From the NCBI GenBank assembly GCA_963210315.1, contig OY723309.1, positions 372,001-436,000 on the forward strand: a stretch of 64,000 bases of DNA, in the 5' to 3' direction. Made by a program: the position numbers and the translations under genes. The notes under the pieces are model-generated. The model did no database searches, had not been told where the DNA came from, and worked only from the letters and a program-made list of their open reading frames with translations. Source of the DNA: Rhynchopus euleeides (Eukaryota > Euglenozoa > Diplonemea > Diplonemida > Diplonemidae). Below are positions 33,723 through 44,904 of this stretch, piece after piece; positions within the stretch are counted from its first letter, which is position 1; the number at the start of each line of letters is the position of its first letter.

Positions 33723-35003
33723 CTATGGGTCCCTCGGCTGGGTTGACAGCACCTCCGCTAAGGTGGTGTCCGCCAGGCCTACCTCCTTCAGGTATCTCAC
33801 TACTTCCGTCGGGCGACGAAAGAGCAGCTTCCTGGGGTCCGTCGTGCTGAGGGTTTTCTTCCGCTCCTCCTCGAGGCGCTCGCAGCTGAACACGTGCTCG
33901 ATGTCGCAGCTCTCTTCACAGAAGGGGCAAGGCGGCGTGTTCTTGTCGTCCTCGCCTCTGCGGAAATCCCAAAGCAGGCGGTGGCGCCCTGCCCGCAGCT
34001 GACGGATTAGCACTTCCTCCCTTCGCTTGAGGGCAGGCATTGGTAGCGGGGGGCGCTTTAGGATGCCGTCCGTCCAGTACAGCGTTCCTTGTCGAGGGGT
34101 GAGAGGGTCATGGAAACGGCGTATCGCAGCCTTAGCCCCGGCATAAGAGAGGGGCTCCTCCTGCGGTTTGTCCCTCCCTTTCGCCGCCAGACCATCCGCC
34201 ACCTCGTTCCCCTCTATACCCACATGTGCAGGTACGTACTGCAGGTGGATGGTAGCGTCGAGGTTCAGTGTGAGGTCAAAGAGCAGGGTCCAGATGCGGT
34301 GCAGCACATCCTCCCTCACCCTGGCTGGGCCCGCCTGCAGGGCCCGCAGCGCGCTCTGCGAATCCGTGCAAATGACTGCCACCTGGCCTCGGTTCAGCAC
34401 CCCCCGGAGCCGTGTCAGGGCCTCCCGCAGCGCCACTAGCTCAGCTTGGTAGGCCGAGGCATGACGGCCAGCTGCCGCTACCACTGTAAGCGGGGAGGTG
34501 TTTGAGTCCGGTGGGTAAAGGACGGCGCCCGCCCCCCCTCGGTCCAGATCCGTCGACCCGTCTGTATAGACCCACCAGGCAGGGGCGGTGTAGGTCTCCC
34601 GGAGGTGCTTCTCGGAACGAGTGCGGAGTTCGGCCTTGTTTGTGCTGCTGCGGCACACCCCCGGGATGGTCGGTCTGATGTAGATGCTGTTTAGGTTCCA
34701 CCCCCATGGCGGGGCTGGCGCTTTCACGTGGAGGGGGGCCCTCCCCTTGTCTTCTCTGTATATTCCACGTGTGAGCTTCTTTGCCTCCTGTTGCCAGCCT
34801 TTGTGGTTCCTCATGTAGCCATCTACCGTCGCTTGGGTTGCGAAGTTGACGAGCCGTGTCAGCCTCTCCCGCAGATCGGCTGACTCCAAAGCAATCAGGT
34901 CCGGGATGAAAACGCGAACGGCAAGGTGATGCCAAAGAAGTATACCTGAAAGAAGATAAGAAGAACACAAATTAGACGTATTGAAGAAGCACACAAAACA
35001 TAC
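33723..35003 (-). pseudogene. 3' end of a non-LTR retrotransposon polyprotein: RNase H domain plus zinc knuckle
   Basis: An open frame of about 426 codons with no ATG at its start, so 5'-truncated. Counted from 35006, an RNase H fold with all catalytic residues is present: D149 in YTDGS, E189 in QAELVALREAL, D215 in CTDSQSAL, and H261/D271 in PAHVGIEGNEVADGLA. A C-terminal CPFC-x7-H-x3-C knuckle follows, as in RNase H-bearing non-LTR elements of the I/Jockey/Tad type. The reverse transcriptase core and endonuclease are missing. Immediately 5' (34946-35003 on the minus strand) the sequence reads like a 58-nt intron: GTATGT start, CTAAT branch-like site, pyrimidine tract, CAG end. However, an in-frame stop lies just upstream, so an intact spliced product is not supported. 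Confidence 0.75.
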
Positions 35004-35585
35004 CAAAACTCTAAAAGCCTATACTATCCAAGACAGGGGGGGGGCGATGGGATACACATTGGGTGGCCATCCCATCATAATGCGCGGTGGCAAAACCCCC
35101 ACAACAGCAAAAAGGTGCACATCCTGTGTGTGCACGCAAGTGCTGTGTGACGTGCCACTCAGAACAAAAAAAACGGTGTCAAAAAAAAAACAAATTAGCG
35201 TCACAACCAGGGCTGTTCCTAACTGGGGGGCTTGTTCCCCACTTTCAGGATTCTGAACTTTTTTTCTGGGGGTCTTCGCTAGCCGGTGCAAAAAAGTGCA
35301 GGCTGGTGCAGGGCAAAATGGGCCGAAAATGGGCCAAATCGGAGGCAAAAAAAAGGGCGGGGAGTTGGGTGGCCCCTAGCTGGGAGCACGCATTTGGACC
35401 CAAAAAATAATGTCGAGCGGTCCCTGTGCATTGTTCAGCCCTCACAGGACGAGAAGGCACGGCGGGGCCCGTGTCACGGGTAAACATTGAGATCAACCTG
35501 TCATCCTGGGCCAAGCCAAGATGGGAGCTGGCCGCCTGGGGCAATGCAGGAGCAACGGCTAGTGCTCGTGCTGGCACGAAGCGGA

Positions 35586-36457
35586 GCCAGGCAGTGCTGT
35601 CCCGAGAACGGGCCGAGCCAGACAGTGCTGTCCCGAGAATGGGCCGAGCCAGACAGTGCTGTCCCGAGAACGGGCCGAGCCAGACAGTGCTGTCCCAAGG
35701 GTGGGCCGAGCCAGACAGTGATGTCCCGAGAATGGGCCGAGCCAGGCAGTGCTGTCCCAAGGGTGGGCCGAGCCAGACAGTGCTGTCCCGAGAACGGGCC
35801 GAGCCAGACAGTGCTGTCCCGAGGGTGGGCCGAGCTAGGCAGTGCTGTCCCGAGAATGGGCCGAGCCAGGCAGTGCTGTCCCAAGGGTGGGCCGAGCCAG
35901 ACAGTGCTGTCCCGAGAATGGGCCGAGCCAGACAGTGCTGTCCCGAGAACGGGCCGAGCCAGACAGTGCTGTCCCGAGAATGGGCCGAGCCAGACAGTGC
36001 TGTCCCGAGAACGGGCCGAGCCAGACAGTGCTGTCCCAAGGGTGGGCCGAGCCAGACAGTGATGTCCCGAGAATGGGCCGAGCCAGGCAGTGCTGTCCCA
36101 AGGGTGGGCCGAGCCAGACAGTGATGTCCCGAGAATGGGCCGAGCCAGGCAGTGCTGTCCCAAGGGTGGGCCGAGCCAGACAGTGCTGTCCCGAGAACGG
36201 GCCGAGCCAGACAGTGCTGTCCCGAGGGTGGGCCGAGCTAGGCAGTGCTGTCCCAAGGGTGGGCCGAGCCAGACAGTGCTGTCCCGAGAATGGGCCGAGC
36301 CAGACAGTGCTGTCCCGAGAACGGGCCGAGCCAGACAGTGCTGTCCCGAGGGTGGGCCGAGCTAGGCAGTGCTGTCCCGAGAATGGGCCGAGCCACGCAG
36401 TCCTGTCCAGAGGGTGGGCCGAGCCAGGCAGTGATGTCCCGAGGGTGGGCCGACATC
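35586..36457. repeat. 31-bp minisatellite array I, about 28 units
   Basis: The unit begins GGGCCGAGCCAGACAGTGCT and ends GTCCCGAGAAT, with recurrent variants (GAGAAC, AAGGGT, GAGGGT; GACAG/GGCAG; TGCTG/TGATG). Since 31 is not a multiple of 3, all frames stay open, giving spurious ORFs. Confidence 0.95.
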
Positions 36458-37179
36458 ACATCCGGTCTCGGCCCGCTGTCTGGACCGCAGCAACAAGAAA
36501 TCTGCGCTGCATGCACAGGAGCAGGGGGACTTGGCCCGTCCGCACTCCGACATTGCACCGCGCTGCCCCAGCGCTCCAGATCACAAGGCCCCCTGTGCCG
36601 CAGGAGGTGGAGACGTCGCACACCAGCAGGATGACGTCGCAGACCAGTTCACCACCCCCAACAGTAGGTCACACTCCGCCTCGCCTGTAGGCCGTCTACT
36701 GTATGCAGGAGTCTGCGTGTGTTGATAAAGACACACACGCCCGGCACACCTGATTCTATGGGCAGCGCTCGTAACTCTCTCGGCGCCAAGTCGAAGCTGA
36801 GCAAGATTTGGTTGGACGGTGCAAATATAGCTAGCCTTGCGGGCTCGCTAAGACACTCTCCGAGCTAGCTACATGAACACAACATTGCACATCGCACGGT
36901 TTCGAAGGATGGGTACGCGATGCGGGTTTAGGTCTTGTGCTAATGTTACACACAGCAAGATCCCTGACGGAGGGGATCGATGGAGGCACTGAGGAGATCA
37001 TGACTGGGAAGGGGTCCTGCATCGAACCCCCTCTGAGTGGAGCAAACACTCGGTACTCCGGGTGCCACGTTCTGCTCGGCTGGACATCACCCCGAGGTCG
37101 TGGCCACGGCCCCCGACCACTCACTGCGGGGAGCTTCCCGTCCAGACAGTGTCTGGACATCACTCCTGGGCTCGACCCA
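36458..37179. other. Non-repetitive spacer between minisatellites I and II
   Basis: Unique sequence inside T1. No coding region is supported. Confidence 0.5.
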
Positions 37180-37768
37180 CTGGGCCGAGCCGACGAGTCG
37201 TGTCCAGACACTGGGCCGAGCCCAGGAGTGCTGTCCAGACACTGGGCCGAGCCCAGGAGTGATGTCCAGACCCTGGGCCGAGCCAGGGAGTGGTGTCCAG
37301 ACCCTGGGCCGAGCCCAGGAGTGCTGTCCAGACACTGGGCCGAGCCCAGGAGTGATGTCCAGACCCTGGGCCGAGCCAGGGAGTGGTGTCCAGACACTGG
37401 GCCGAGCCCAGGAGTGATGTCCAGACACTGGGCCGAGCCAGGGAGTGGTGTCCAGACACTGGGCCGAGCCCAGGAGTGATGTCCAGACCCTGGGCCGAGC
37501 CCAGGAGTGCTGTCCACACTGGGCCGAGCCAGGGCGTGATGTCCAGACCCTGGGCCGAGCCAGGGAGTGGTGTCCAGACCCTGGGCCGAGCCCAGGAGTG
37601 CTGTCCAGACACTGGGCCGAGCTCAGGAGTGCTGTCCAGTCCCTGGGCCGAGCCAGGGAGTGGTGTCCAGACACTGGGCCGAGCCCAGGAGTGGTGTCCA
37701 GACACTGGGCCGAGCCAGGGAGTGATGTCCAGTCCCTGGGCCGAGCCCAGGAGTGCTGTCCAGACACT
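37180..37768. repeat. 31-bp minisatellite array II, about 19 units
   Basis: The unit begins GGGCCGAGCCCAGGAGTGCT and ends GTCCAGACACT. One shortened unit lies near 37510. It shares period and the motifs GGGCCGA and GTGCTG at the same unit positions with arrays I and III. Confidence 0.95.
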
Positions 37769-37986
37769 GACAATGTCCTGCCTCATACCCGCCATGCCCG
37801 CAATGCACTTCCGGATCACATGGTTGTGGATTTCTAGCGCCTTCCGCATTCCCTCGAAAGACTTCTCCAAGCAGAGGGTCGAGGCCTGCACGTCTGTGAC
37901 CACGAGTGTCGTGATCTTCGTCTCTGTGGAGTAGTCATCGAAGAGCAGCGCCTGCTGGCTGTCTTCGTTCAGTATCCTACGACTAG

Positions 37987-38930
37987 GCCGGCTATGGGCC
38001 GATCTCGCCCGTACTGGGCCGGACATGGGCCGATCTCGGCAGTACTGGGCCGGCTATGGGCCGATCTCGGCAGTGCTGGGCCGGCTATGGGCCGATCTCG
38101 CCCGTACTGGGCCGGCTATGGGCCGATCTCGCACGTACTGGGCCGGACATGGGCCGATCTCGGCAGTGCTGGGCCGGCTACGGGCCGATCTCGCACGTAC
38201 TGGGCCGGACATGGGCCGATCTCGGCAGTACTGGGCCGGCTATGGGCCGATCTCGGCAGTGCTGGGCCGGCTATGGGCCGATCTCGCCCGTACTGGGCCG
38301 GCTATGGGCCGATCTCGGCAGTGCTGGGCCGGCTATGGGCCGATCTCGCCCGTACTGGGCCGGCTATGGGCCGATCTCGGCAGTGCTGGGCCGGCTACGG
38401 GCCGATCTCGGCCGTACTGGGCCGGACATGGGCCGATCTCGCCCGTACTGGGCCGGCTATGGGCCGATCTCGCCCGTACTGGGCCGGCTATGGGCCGATC
38501 TCGCCCGTACTGGGCCGGACATGGGCCGATCTCGGCAGTGCTGGGCCGGCTATGGGCCGATCTCGGCAGTGCTGGGACGGCTATGGGCCGATCTCGCCCG
38601 TACTGGGCCGGCTATGGGCCGATCTCGGCAGTGCTGGGCCGGCTACGGGCCGATCTCGGCCGTACTGGGCCGGACATGGGCCGATCTCGCCCGTACTGGG
38701 CCGGCTATGGGCCGATCTCGGCAGTGCTGGGCCGGCTATGGGCCGATCTCGCCCGTACTGGGCCGGCTATGGGCCGATCTCGGCAGTGCTGGGACGGCTA
38801 TGGGCCGATCTCGCCCGTACTGGGCCGGCTATGGGCCGATCTCGCCCGTACTGGGCCGGACATGGGCCGATCTCGGCAGTGCTGGGCCGGCTATGGGCCG
38901 ATCTCGCCCGTACTGGGCCGGGTCCAGGAG
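37987..38930. repeat. 31-bp minisatellite array III, about 30 units
   Basis: The unit begins GGGCCGATCTCGGCAGTGCT and ends GGGCCGGCTAT, with variants CCCGTACT, CACGTACT, CGGACAT and CGGCTAC. Same 31-bp period and aligned GGGCCGA and GTGCTG as arrays I and II. Confidence 0.95.
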
Positions 38931-39417
38931 TGGTGTCCAGACCCTGGGCCGACCCAGGCTGTGGGTGGTGCATTTTGGTGCATTTTCCGTCGGTTTAGGT
39001 GAAAATTGTCGAATTTTGTCGAAATTTGACGACAGGTGACGAACAGCGAGAATCCCCGAAAAACCGGTTTTTAATTCATTTTTGGGGAGGGGTCTTCGCT
39101 GACGAAGTTTTTGTCGAAGACCCCTGTCGTCGTCGTCAGAACACTGCCGTCTTCGGTGAAAAACCCCCTGAAACAGCCGTTTTCCTAATTATGTGACGAA
39201 CGACGAAGTTTGTCGAAGTTTGTCGACCAGCGAAGACCCCCTCTAAGAATTTTTGTAAGGGGAAAAAAAGTTTTTTTCATGGTATGACAAAGATCTTGCA
39301 AGAAATGTTAAGAAATCTCGAAATTTCTTAAGACGTCTTAATGTAATGCCGAAAGGGCTATTTCTTAAAGATTTCTTACTGATTTCTTACGACGTGTTTC
39401 TTAATGCCTAGCATTTT

Positions 39418-39473
39418 AATGTCCATCATTCTGAAAAAGATCTTAAAAGATCTTTTCCAGAATGATGGACATT
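39418..39473. repeat. 27-bp-arm hairpin inside the MITE
   Basis: Arms 39418-39444 and 39447-39473 are complementary with one mismatch and a 2-nt loop. The arm starts AATGTCCATCATTCTG. The word ATGTCCATCATT occurs again near 39498. Confidence 0.85.
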
Positions 39474-39956
39474 TTTAATGCTGGGAGATATGGAAATAAT
39501 GTCCATCATTTCATTAAGAAATCTTAAGAAATCCTGCATTTCTTAAAAATAATGGGGGTCATTAATTTAAGAAATTTAATGCAGCGGGGGTCTTCGCTCC
39601 GGGTCAATTTGGGTCAACTTGGGTCAATTTGGGTCACCCTGGGGTTTTTCACCTTAGGAAAATGGGGGGCTTCGCTCCGGGTCAATCTGGGTCAGCTTGG
39701 GTCAGTGACCCGGAGCGAAGCCCCCCCTTAGGTGACCAAAAATAGGTGAAAATTTTTGCCTATTTTCCCTTGTGTCAAACTTGGAGTCTGACCCAAAAAT
39801 CGGAATCTGTGACCCATGGTTTATATGGGCAAACCTGAAAATTTCCGACTTTTTCCCCAATTTTTCCCACTTCCTGGCCATACCTTTCCCGACCCAAAAT
39901 CAAACAAATGCAGCGGAAAATGGCCAAAAATAGGCCAAAAAACACCAAATTTTTTT

Positions 39957-40011
39957 CCGGGGGGCTTCGCCCCCCGGACCCCCCTTGCGTGGGGGGCTTC
40001 GCCCCCCACGC
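39957..40011. repeat. Two adjacent GC palindromes with TTCG loops
   Basis: Two perfect hairpins with GGGGGGCTTCGCCCCCC cores (39957-39977 and 39987-40011) lie 9 bp apart inside T2. They resemble the core of the 52-bp module but lack its left half. Confidence 0.8.
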
Positions 40012-41113
40012 CACACGCACCTTCCGGCCGGGGGCCGGTTCGGTCGTCGTCGGCTGCGCTCAAAGGGCGTGCGGTAGCCGACGCCCTTTTGTGCTCGCCT
40101 CCTCCTCCCACACTTCAGTATGACGTTTAGGTGCGTCGGTGTTCCTGCTTTGTTCTTCTGTTGACTGGGACGGGCCAGTCCTCGTGGGTTGCCGACCGGT
40201 GTGTCCTCCCCTGGGATCCCCTCCTCCCCCCACCACTTGCATCTGGTTCAGCTTCAGTGAGAGCTGAGCGGGAGCCATACTTGCTCTCGGTGACCAATTG
40301 TCCGCAGTCCTACATCATGACGAGTTTGGTAATGCCCACTCGCAGACATCCCCCGTCCCAGGTGTTCTGCCGTGGGGCAGCTCACCATCTGCTGTGGTCA
40401 CACACCAGCGAGCAGGCCCTGTCAACGAAATCGATGTGACTGCTCTTGCCGCAGGGCAACGGAGGTGGGCCTGCATTGCATCCTGTTGCCGCTCAGTTCT
40501 GTTCCCACTGGAGATTCTTGTTGCGCCGCAGATCGAACAGTCTTTCGTGTCGTCGGCGCCGATCTTGTATAAAACGTAGGCAGTAGGCTGCTGTGGGTGA
40601 CCTGCAGGTTACCCGTCCCTTTCGTGCAGGCAGCGCCAGAGGTGCGATGTTTTTATGGGAACACGGCAGCTGCCCCGCACTCCATTCTGCTCTCTTGTCT
40701 GCTGTTTATGTTGAACAAGGTCTGGCTGCCAGTGATCTCGCTGGGGGTCGGGCAAACCAAAAAAGAGGTAGGGCACAGGGTGGGCCGAGCTCGCGAGAAA
40801 AAAGGTGCAGCCCAACCCCGCCCCGACTTCCCGTGGTATGATGCAAACAGGATCGAATACACGACCACAGAACATTTTCCCCCAATTCGAGAGGCACCGG
40901 ATGTTGCTGCCTTTGGTCGTCGCCTGCTGGATCAAAAATCAGGAATCCAGGGGATCTTGGATTGCCTTTGAGTACTTGCAAAACTGCAATCCCGAGAAAC
41001 TTTGCCAGCTAGTGTTCAGGAACGGCAGCAAATCTCATGGCTTGCATCGCTTTGTGGATGGTGTGCGATGATCAATCCCATACACGCAAGGACTTGGTCG
41101 CGAGACAGCCTAC

Positions 41114-41166
41114 AGGGGGTCTGGGGGGCGGAGCCCCCCAGCCGCCGGAGCCCACGGTAGTGAACA
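41114..41166 (-). repeat. 52-bp GC-palindrome module, copy 3
   Basis: The module is on the minus strand inside T2, with one extra G in the GTGGGCTCC part. Confidence 0.85.
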
Positions 41167-43315
41167 TCCTGAAAGTCTTCGAAGGCGAGTCCCCACACCG
41201 GTTGGTGCTGTTGCACATTCCAGGCGGAGATGGCCCTTCGCTTGGGACATGATGAGGGGCGCTTCGATGAACACCATCAAGCCCCCAGCATGCCGTTGGG
41301 TTTTCATACGCTGCGGCGCATGAAAACTCGGCCACAAGGCCGAACCCAAAAGCCCCAAAATCTGACCCGGGAGGTAGGGCCGAGGGTAGGGCCATGCCAC
41401 CCCTGGCGGCCCACCCTCCCAAAGAATTACAGAAAAAGGGAGGTGGGGCCGCGGCCCCCTGCCAGCCCTGGCACGGGATCACTGCTGGCGGGTAGTTCAG
41501 GCTCGTGGCCCTCCTCGTTCCGATAGCCCCTCGGACATCCAAATGATTCACGTGCAGCAGCCCATGCGCAGAGAACGGTGTGCCGTCTTGTACAGCAACT
41601 GTTGGACAACTGTTGAAATCGTTTTTCACCAAAAAAAATCTCTCTGCGGGCCAAGTCGAAGATTTTTCTGGGGACTTTTGGTGTCCCCAATTTTTCAAAT
41701 TTCGAAAAATAAGCTCACTTTGCTAAACTGGACCCAACTCCCCAGGAGGGTGTCCTAAATTTAGGAAATTTTTGAAAAATTTGGAAAAATTTGGGGGATT
41801 TTTTGAAAAAATGGCGAAAAAAAGGGTGTGGGGAGTTGGGTCCAGTTTAGCAAAGTCCGTGTATTTGGACGCGGCCCCTCAGATAAGGAAGCCGCGTCTC
41901 AGGTGCAGGATGTGGGGTGTTGTCGATTTTTCAGGGTTCGACATTCTCGGGCTGGACGGAGAGAAACGGTGGGTGCAACTCTGATCAGAAAAAACTTCAA
42001 CCGAAAAAACGGGGTGTAGCTCCCTGACTGACGAGCAGCGGGAGGTGGCGAAGAGAAGCTCCTCATGCGTGGCGGCCTCCCTCGTTCGCGGCGGGAGAGG
42101 CATCCGGGGGTACGAGAGCGGCACCCGCCTGAGTTCTTTATGGAACCCACAAACCTGGGTGGTAGCCGGCCTCACGGATGTGAGGTTGGAAATGCTCCGG
42201 GAGACAGCCGATGGCGCCTCAACGCCACAGGCTATCGTTGCCGGCTTGGTGCCCATATGGTGCAAGATGAGCGGCGGAATCCGCGAACTTCGGGAACTAT
42301 CAGGTAGTTTGAACGCTGAAGACTGCCCCGCCAGGCTGAATGGGAGTCACAACGCGATGAGGAACAAGGATCAGCAGCGCCCTTTCCGGCAAACACAGGG
42401 CAGCTCTCCCTGAGCAGCTGGGAATGAAACGGGACGGAACTAACGAGCAGCAGCGAAAATGTTGCAGAGCACCAGTAACCACAACGAGTCCATGACACAA
42501 GTGGAACTGCAGACACGGGGCAGCCAAGAAACGGACGCAGTCGCAGGAGACCACCTCCACTGTCAGAACGAGCAGAACTGAGAGACACTCAATGGGATGG
42601 AGCGGAATCACTGTAACGGGGACACACTGATGGCACACAGTACAGACAGACAGAAGTCAGAGTGAAACGGTTGTACAAAGGGCTCGGCTTCACCGACGTC
42701 CTTAGTACAGAGTGAAACGACGACGCCGCCGAAGGCGGCCAATCCGGAAAAACCGGGCAACCTGGGCCCTTTGGGACCACATAGGCCAGGAAAGGCCAAA
42801 ATTTTCGATTTTTTTCGGAAATTTTTCGGTTTTTCAGAGTGTGGCAGTCCGCAGATACAGATTTTCGGGTCGGAAAAAAAAAATTTTTTCGACCCAAAAA
42901 AATCGGATTTTTTCGGGGAGGGTCTCCGGTGGCCCCCCCTGGATTTCCTGATTTTTCCCGATTTTTCCTGATTTTCGGATTTTGCTCGAAATTTGCCCTT
43001 GTGTCAACCAGTGGCAAAATTTTCGGAAAATCGGGAAAAATCAGGAAAATCCGGAGAACCGGACACCCTCCTAGATTCTGGGGGGGTGAAACGGCGAAAT
43101 GGAACACTATCGACACATGTCACTCAACACGGGGGAATGGGGAGGGGAGAGGTTGTGGTGAAACGCACACACCTCGACCTGTGATGAGGTGAGATGTGGC
43201 TCTGCAATTACGGCACTACGCGTGCCGTAAACTCGAATGACCTGCTTTCTCCGTGTTCCATTTCCTCCTTCATTGCATGAGGCTACAGAAAAATTTTTGG
43301 GGTGTTTTTTGGGTG

Positions 43316-44772
43316 AAAAACCGGGCAACCTGGGCCCTTTGGGACCACATAGGCCAGGAAAGGCCAAAATTTTCGATTTTTTTCGGAAATTTTTCGGTTT
43401 TTCAGAGTGTGGCAGTCCGCAGATACAGATTTTCGGGTCGGAAAAAAAAAATTTTTCGACCCAAAAAAATCGGATTTTTTCGGGGAGGGTCTCCGGTGGC
43501 CCCCCCTGGATTTCCTGATTTTTCCCGATTTTTCCTGATTTTCGGATTTTGCTCGAAATTTGCCCTTGTGTCAACCAGTGGCAAAATTTTCGGAAAATCG
43601 GGAAAAATCAGGAAAATCCGGAGAACCGGACACCCTCCTAGATTCTGGGGGGGTGAAACGGCGGAAAAATTTTTGGGGTGTTTTTGGGTGAAAAACCGGG
43701 CAACCTGGGCCCTTTGGGACCACATAGGCCAGGAAAGGCCAAAATTTTCGATTTTTTTCGGAAATTTTTCGGTTTTTCAGAGTGTGGCAGTCCGCAGATA
43801 CAGATTTTCGGGTCGGAAAAAAAAATTTTTTTTCGACCCAAAAAAATCGGATTTTTTCGGGGAGGGTCTCCGGTGGCCCCCCCTGGATTTCCTGATTTTT
43901 CCCGATTTTTCCTGATTTTCGGATTTTGCTCGAAATTTGCCCTTGTGTCAACCAGTGGCAAAATTTTCGGAAAATCGGGAAAAATCAGGAAAATCCGGAG
44001 AACCGGACACCCTCCTAGATTCTGGGGGGGTGAAACGGCGGAAAAATTTTTGGGGTGTTTTTGGGTGAAAAACCGGGCAACCTGGGCCCTTTGGGACCAC
44101 ATAGGCCAGGAAAGGCCAAAATTTTCGATTTTTTTCGGAAATTTTTCGGTTTTTCAGAGTGTGGCAGTCCGCAGATACAGATTTTCGGGTCGGAAAAAAA
44201 AATTTTTTTTCGACCCAAAAAAATCGGATTTTTTCGGGGAGGGTCTCCGGTGGCCCCCCCTGGATTTCCTGATTTTTCCCGATTTTTCCTGATTTTCGGA
44301 TTTTGCTCGAAATTTGCCCTTGTGTCAACCAGTGGCAAAATTTTCGGAAAATCGGGAAAAATCAGGAAAATCCGGAGAACCGGACACCCTCCTAGATTCT
44401 GGGGGGGTGAAACGGCGGAAAAATTTTTGGGGTGTTTTTGGGTGAAAAACCGGGCAACCTGGGCCCTTTGGGACCACATAGGCCAGGAAAGGCCAAAATT
44501 TTCGATTTTTTTCGGAAATTTTTCGGTTTTTCAGAGTGTGGCAGTCCGCAGATACAGATTTTCGGGTCGGAAAAAAAAATTTTTTTTCGACCCAAAAAAA
44601 TCGGATTTTTTCGGGGAGGGTCTCCGGTGGCCCCCCCTGGATTTCCTGATTTTTCCCGATTTTTCCTGATTTTCGGATTTTGCTCGAAATTTGCCCTTGT
44701 GTCAACCAGTGGCAAAATTTTCGGAAAATCGGGAAAAATCAGGAAAATCCGGAGAACCGGACACCCTCCCCA
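43316..44772. repeat. Tandem 377-bp satellite, about 3.9 copies, plus an isolated copy at about 42746-43090
   Basis: The landmark AAAAACCGGGCAACCTGGG recurs near 43316, 43692, 44069 and 44446, spaced 376-377 bp, and once at 42746 separated by unique sequence. Copies are nearly identical and dominated by TTTTCGG/CCGAAAA words. Long frames recur in every copy but are low-complexity and unsupported as genes. Confidence 0.92.
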
Positions 44773-44904
44773 CACTCTTTTTTTCCGACTTTTTCACGGG
44801 TTTTTTCCGGTTTTTTTTGGTTTTTTTTGGCGGATGGAGCGAAGACCCCCAGCACCTGCATTAAGACGTCTTAAGAAAGAAGTGAAAAGATCCTTTTCTT
44901 ATTA

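Larger units (their letters stand above)
35268..39241. mobile_element. TIR element T1 (3974 bp) carrying three 31-bp minisatellites
   Basis: It is bounded by inverted GGGGGTCTTCGCT (35268-35280 and 39229-39241) and flanked by a 3-bp duplication TCT (35265-35267 and 39242-39244). Copy a of the host transposon has a single TCT at the corresponding site (28864-28866), confirming the exact borders. The interior is almost entirely tandem repeats plus short unique ends rich in GACGAAG/TTCGTC words. No transposase is recognised. The terminus and 3-bp TSD are shared with T2. Superfamily not assigned. Confidence 0.85.
39586..44850. mobile_element. TIR element T2 (5265 bp) carrying a 377-bp satellite
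   Basis: It is bounded by a perfect inverted 15-mer GGGGGTCTTCGCTCC (39586-39600 and 44836-44850), flanked by a 3-bp duplication AGC (39583-39585 and 44851-44853), and inserted in the MITE. The first 13 bp match the T1 terminus, so T1 and T2 belong to one family. The interior has short GGGTCAA-type repeats, a mini inverted repeat at about 39665-39727 using a similar terminus, a region of about 2.7 kb with no recognised gene, and the satellite. No transposase seen. Confidence 0.82.

Noticed and set aside
35426..36690. Long overlapping frames of 190-282 codons on both strands with repeating peptide WAEPDSAVPR
   Set aside because: They are products of a 31-bp tandem repeat. Because 31 is not divisible by 3, every frame stays open with the same peptide. 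No start context or non-repetitive coding part.
37994..39039. Three overlapping frames of 325-334 codons (MGRSRPYWAGYGPIS repeats)
   Set aside because: Same artefact from the third 31-bp array; the three frames encode the same repeat peptide in shifted order.
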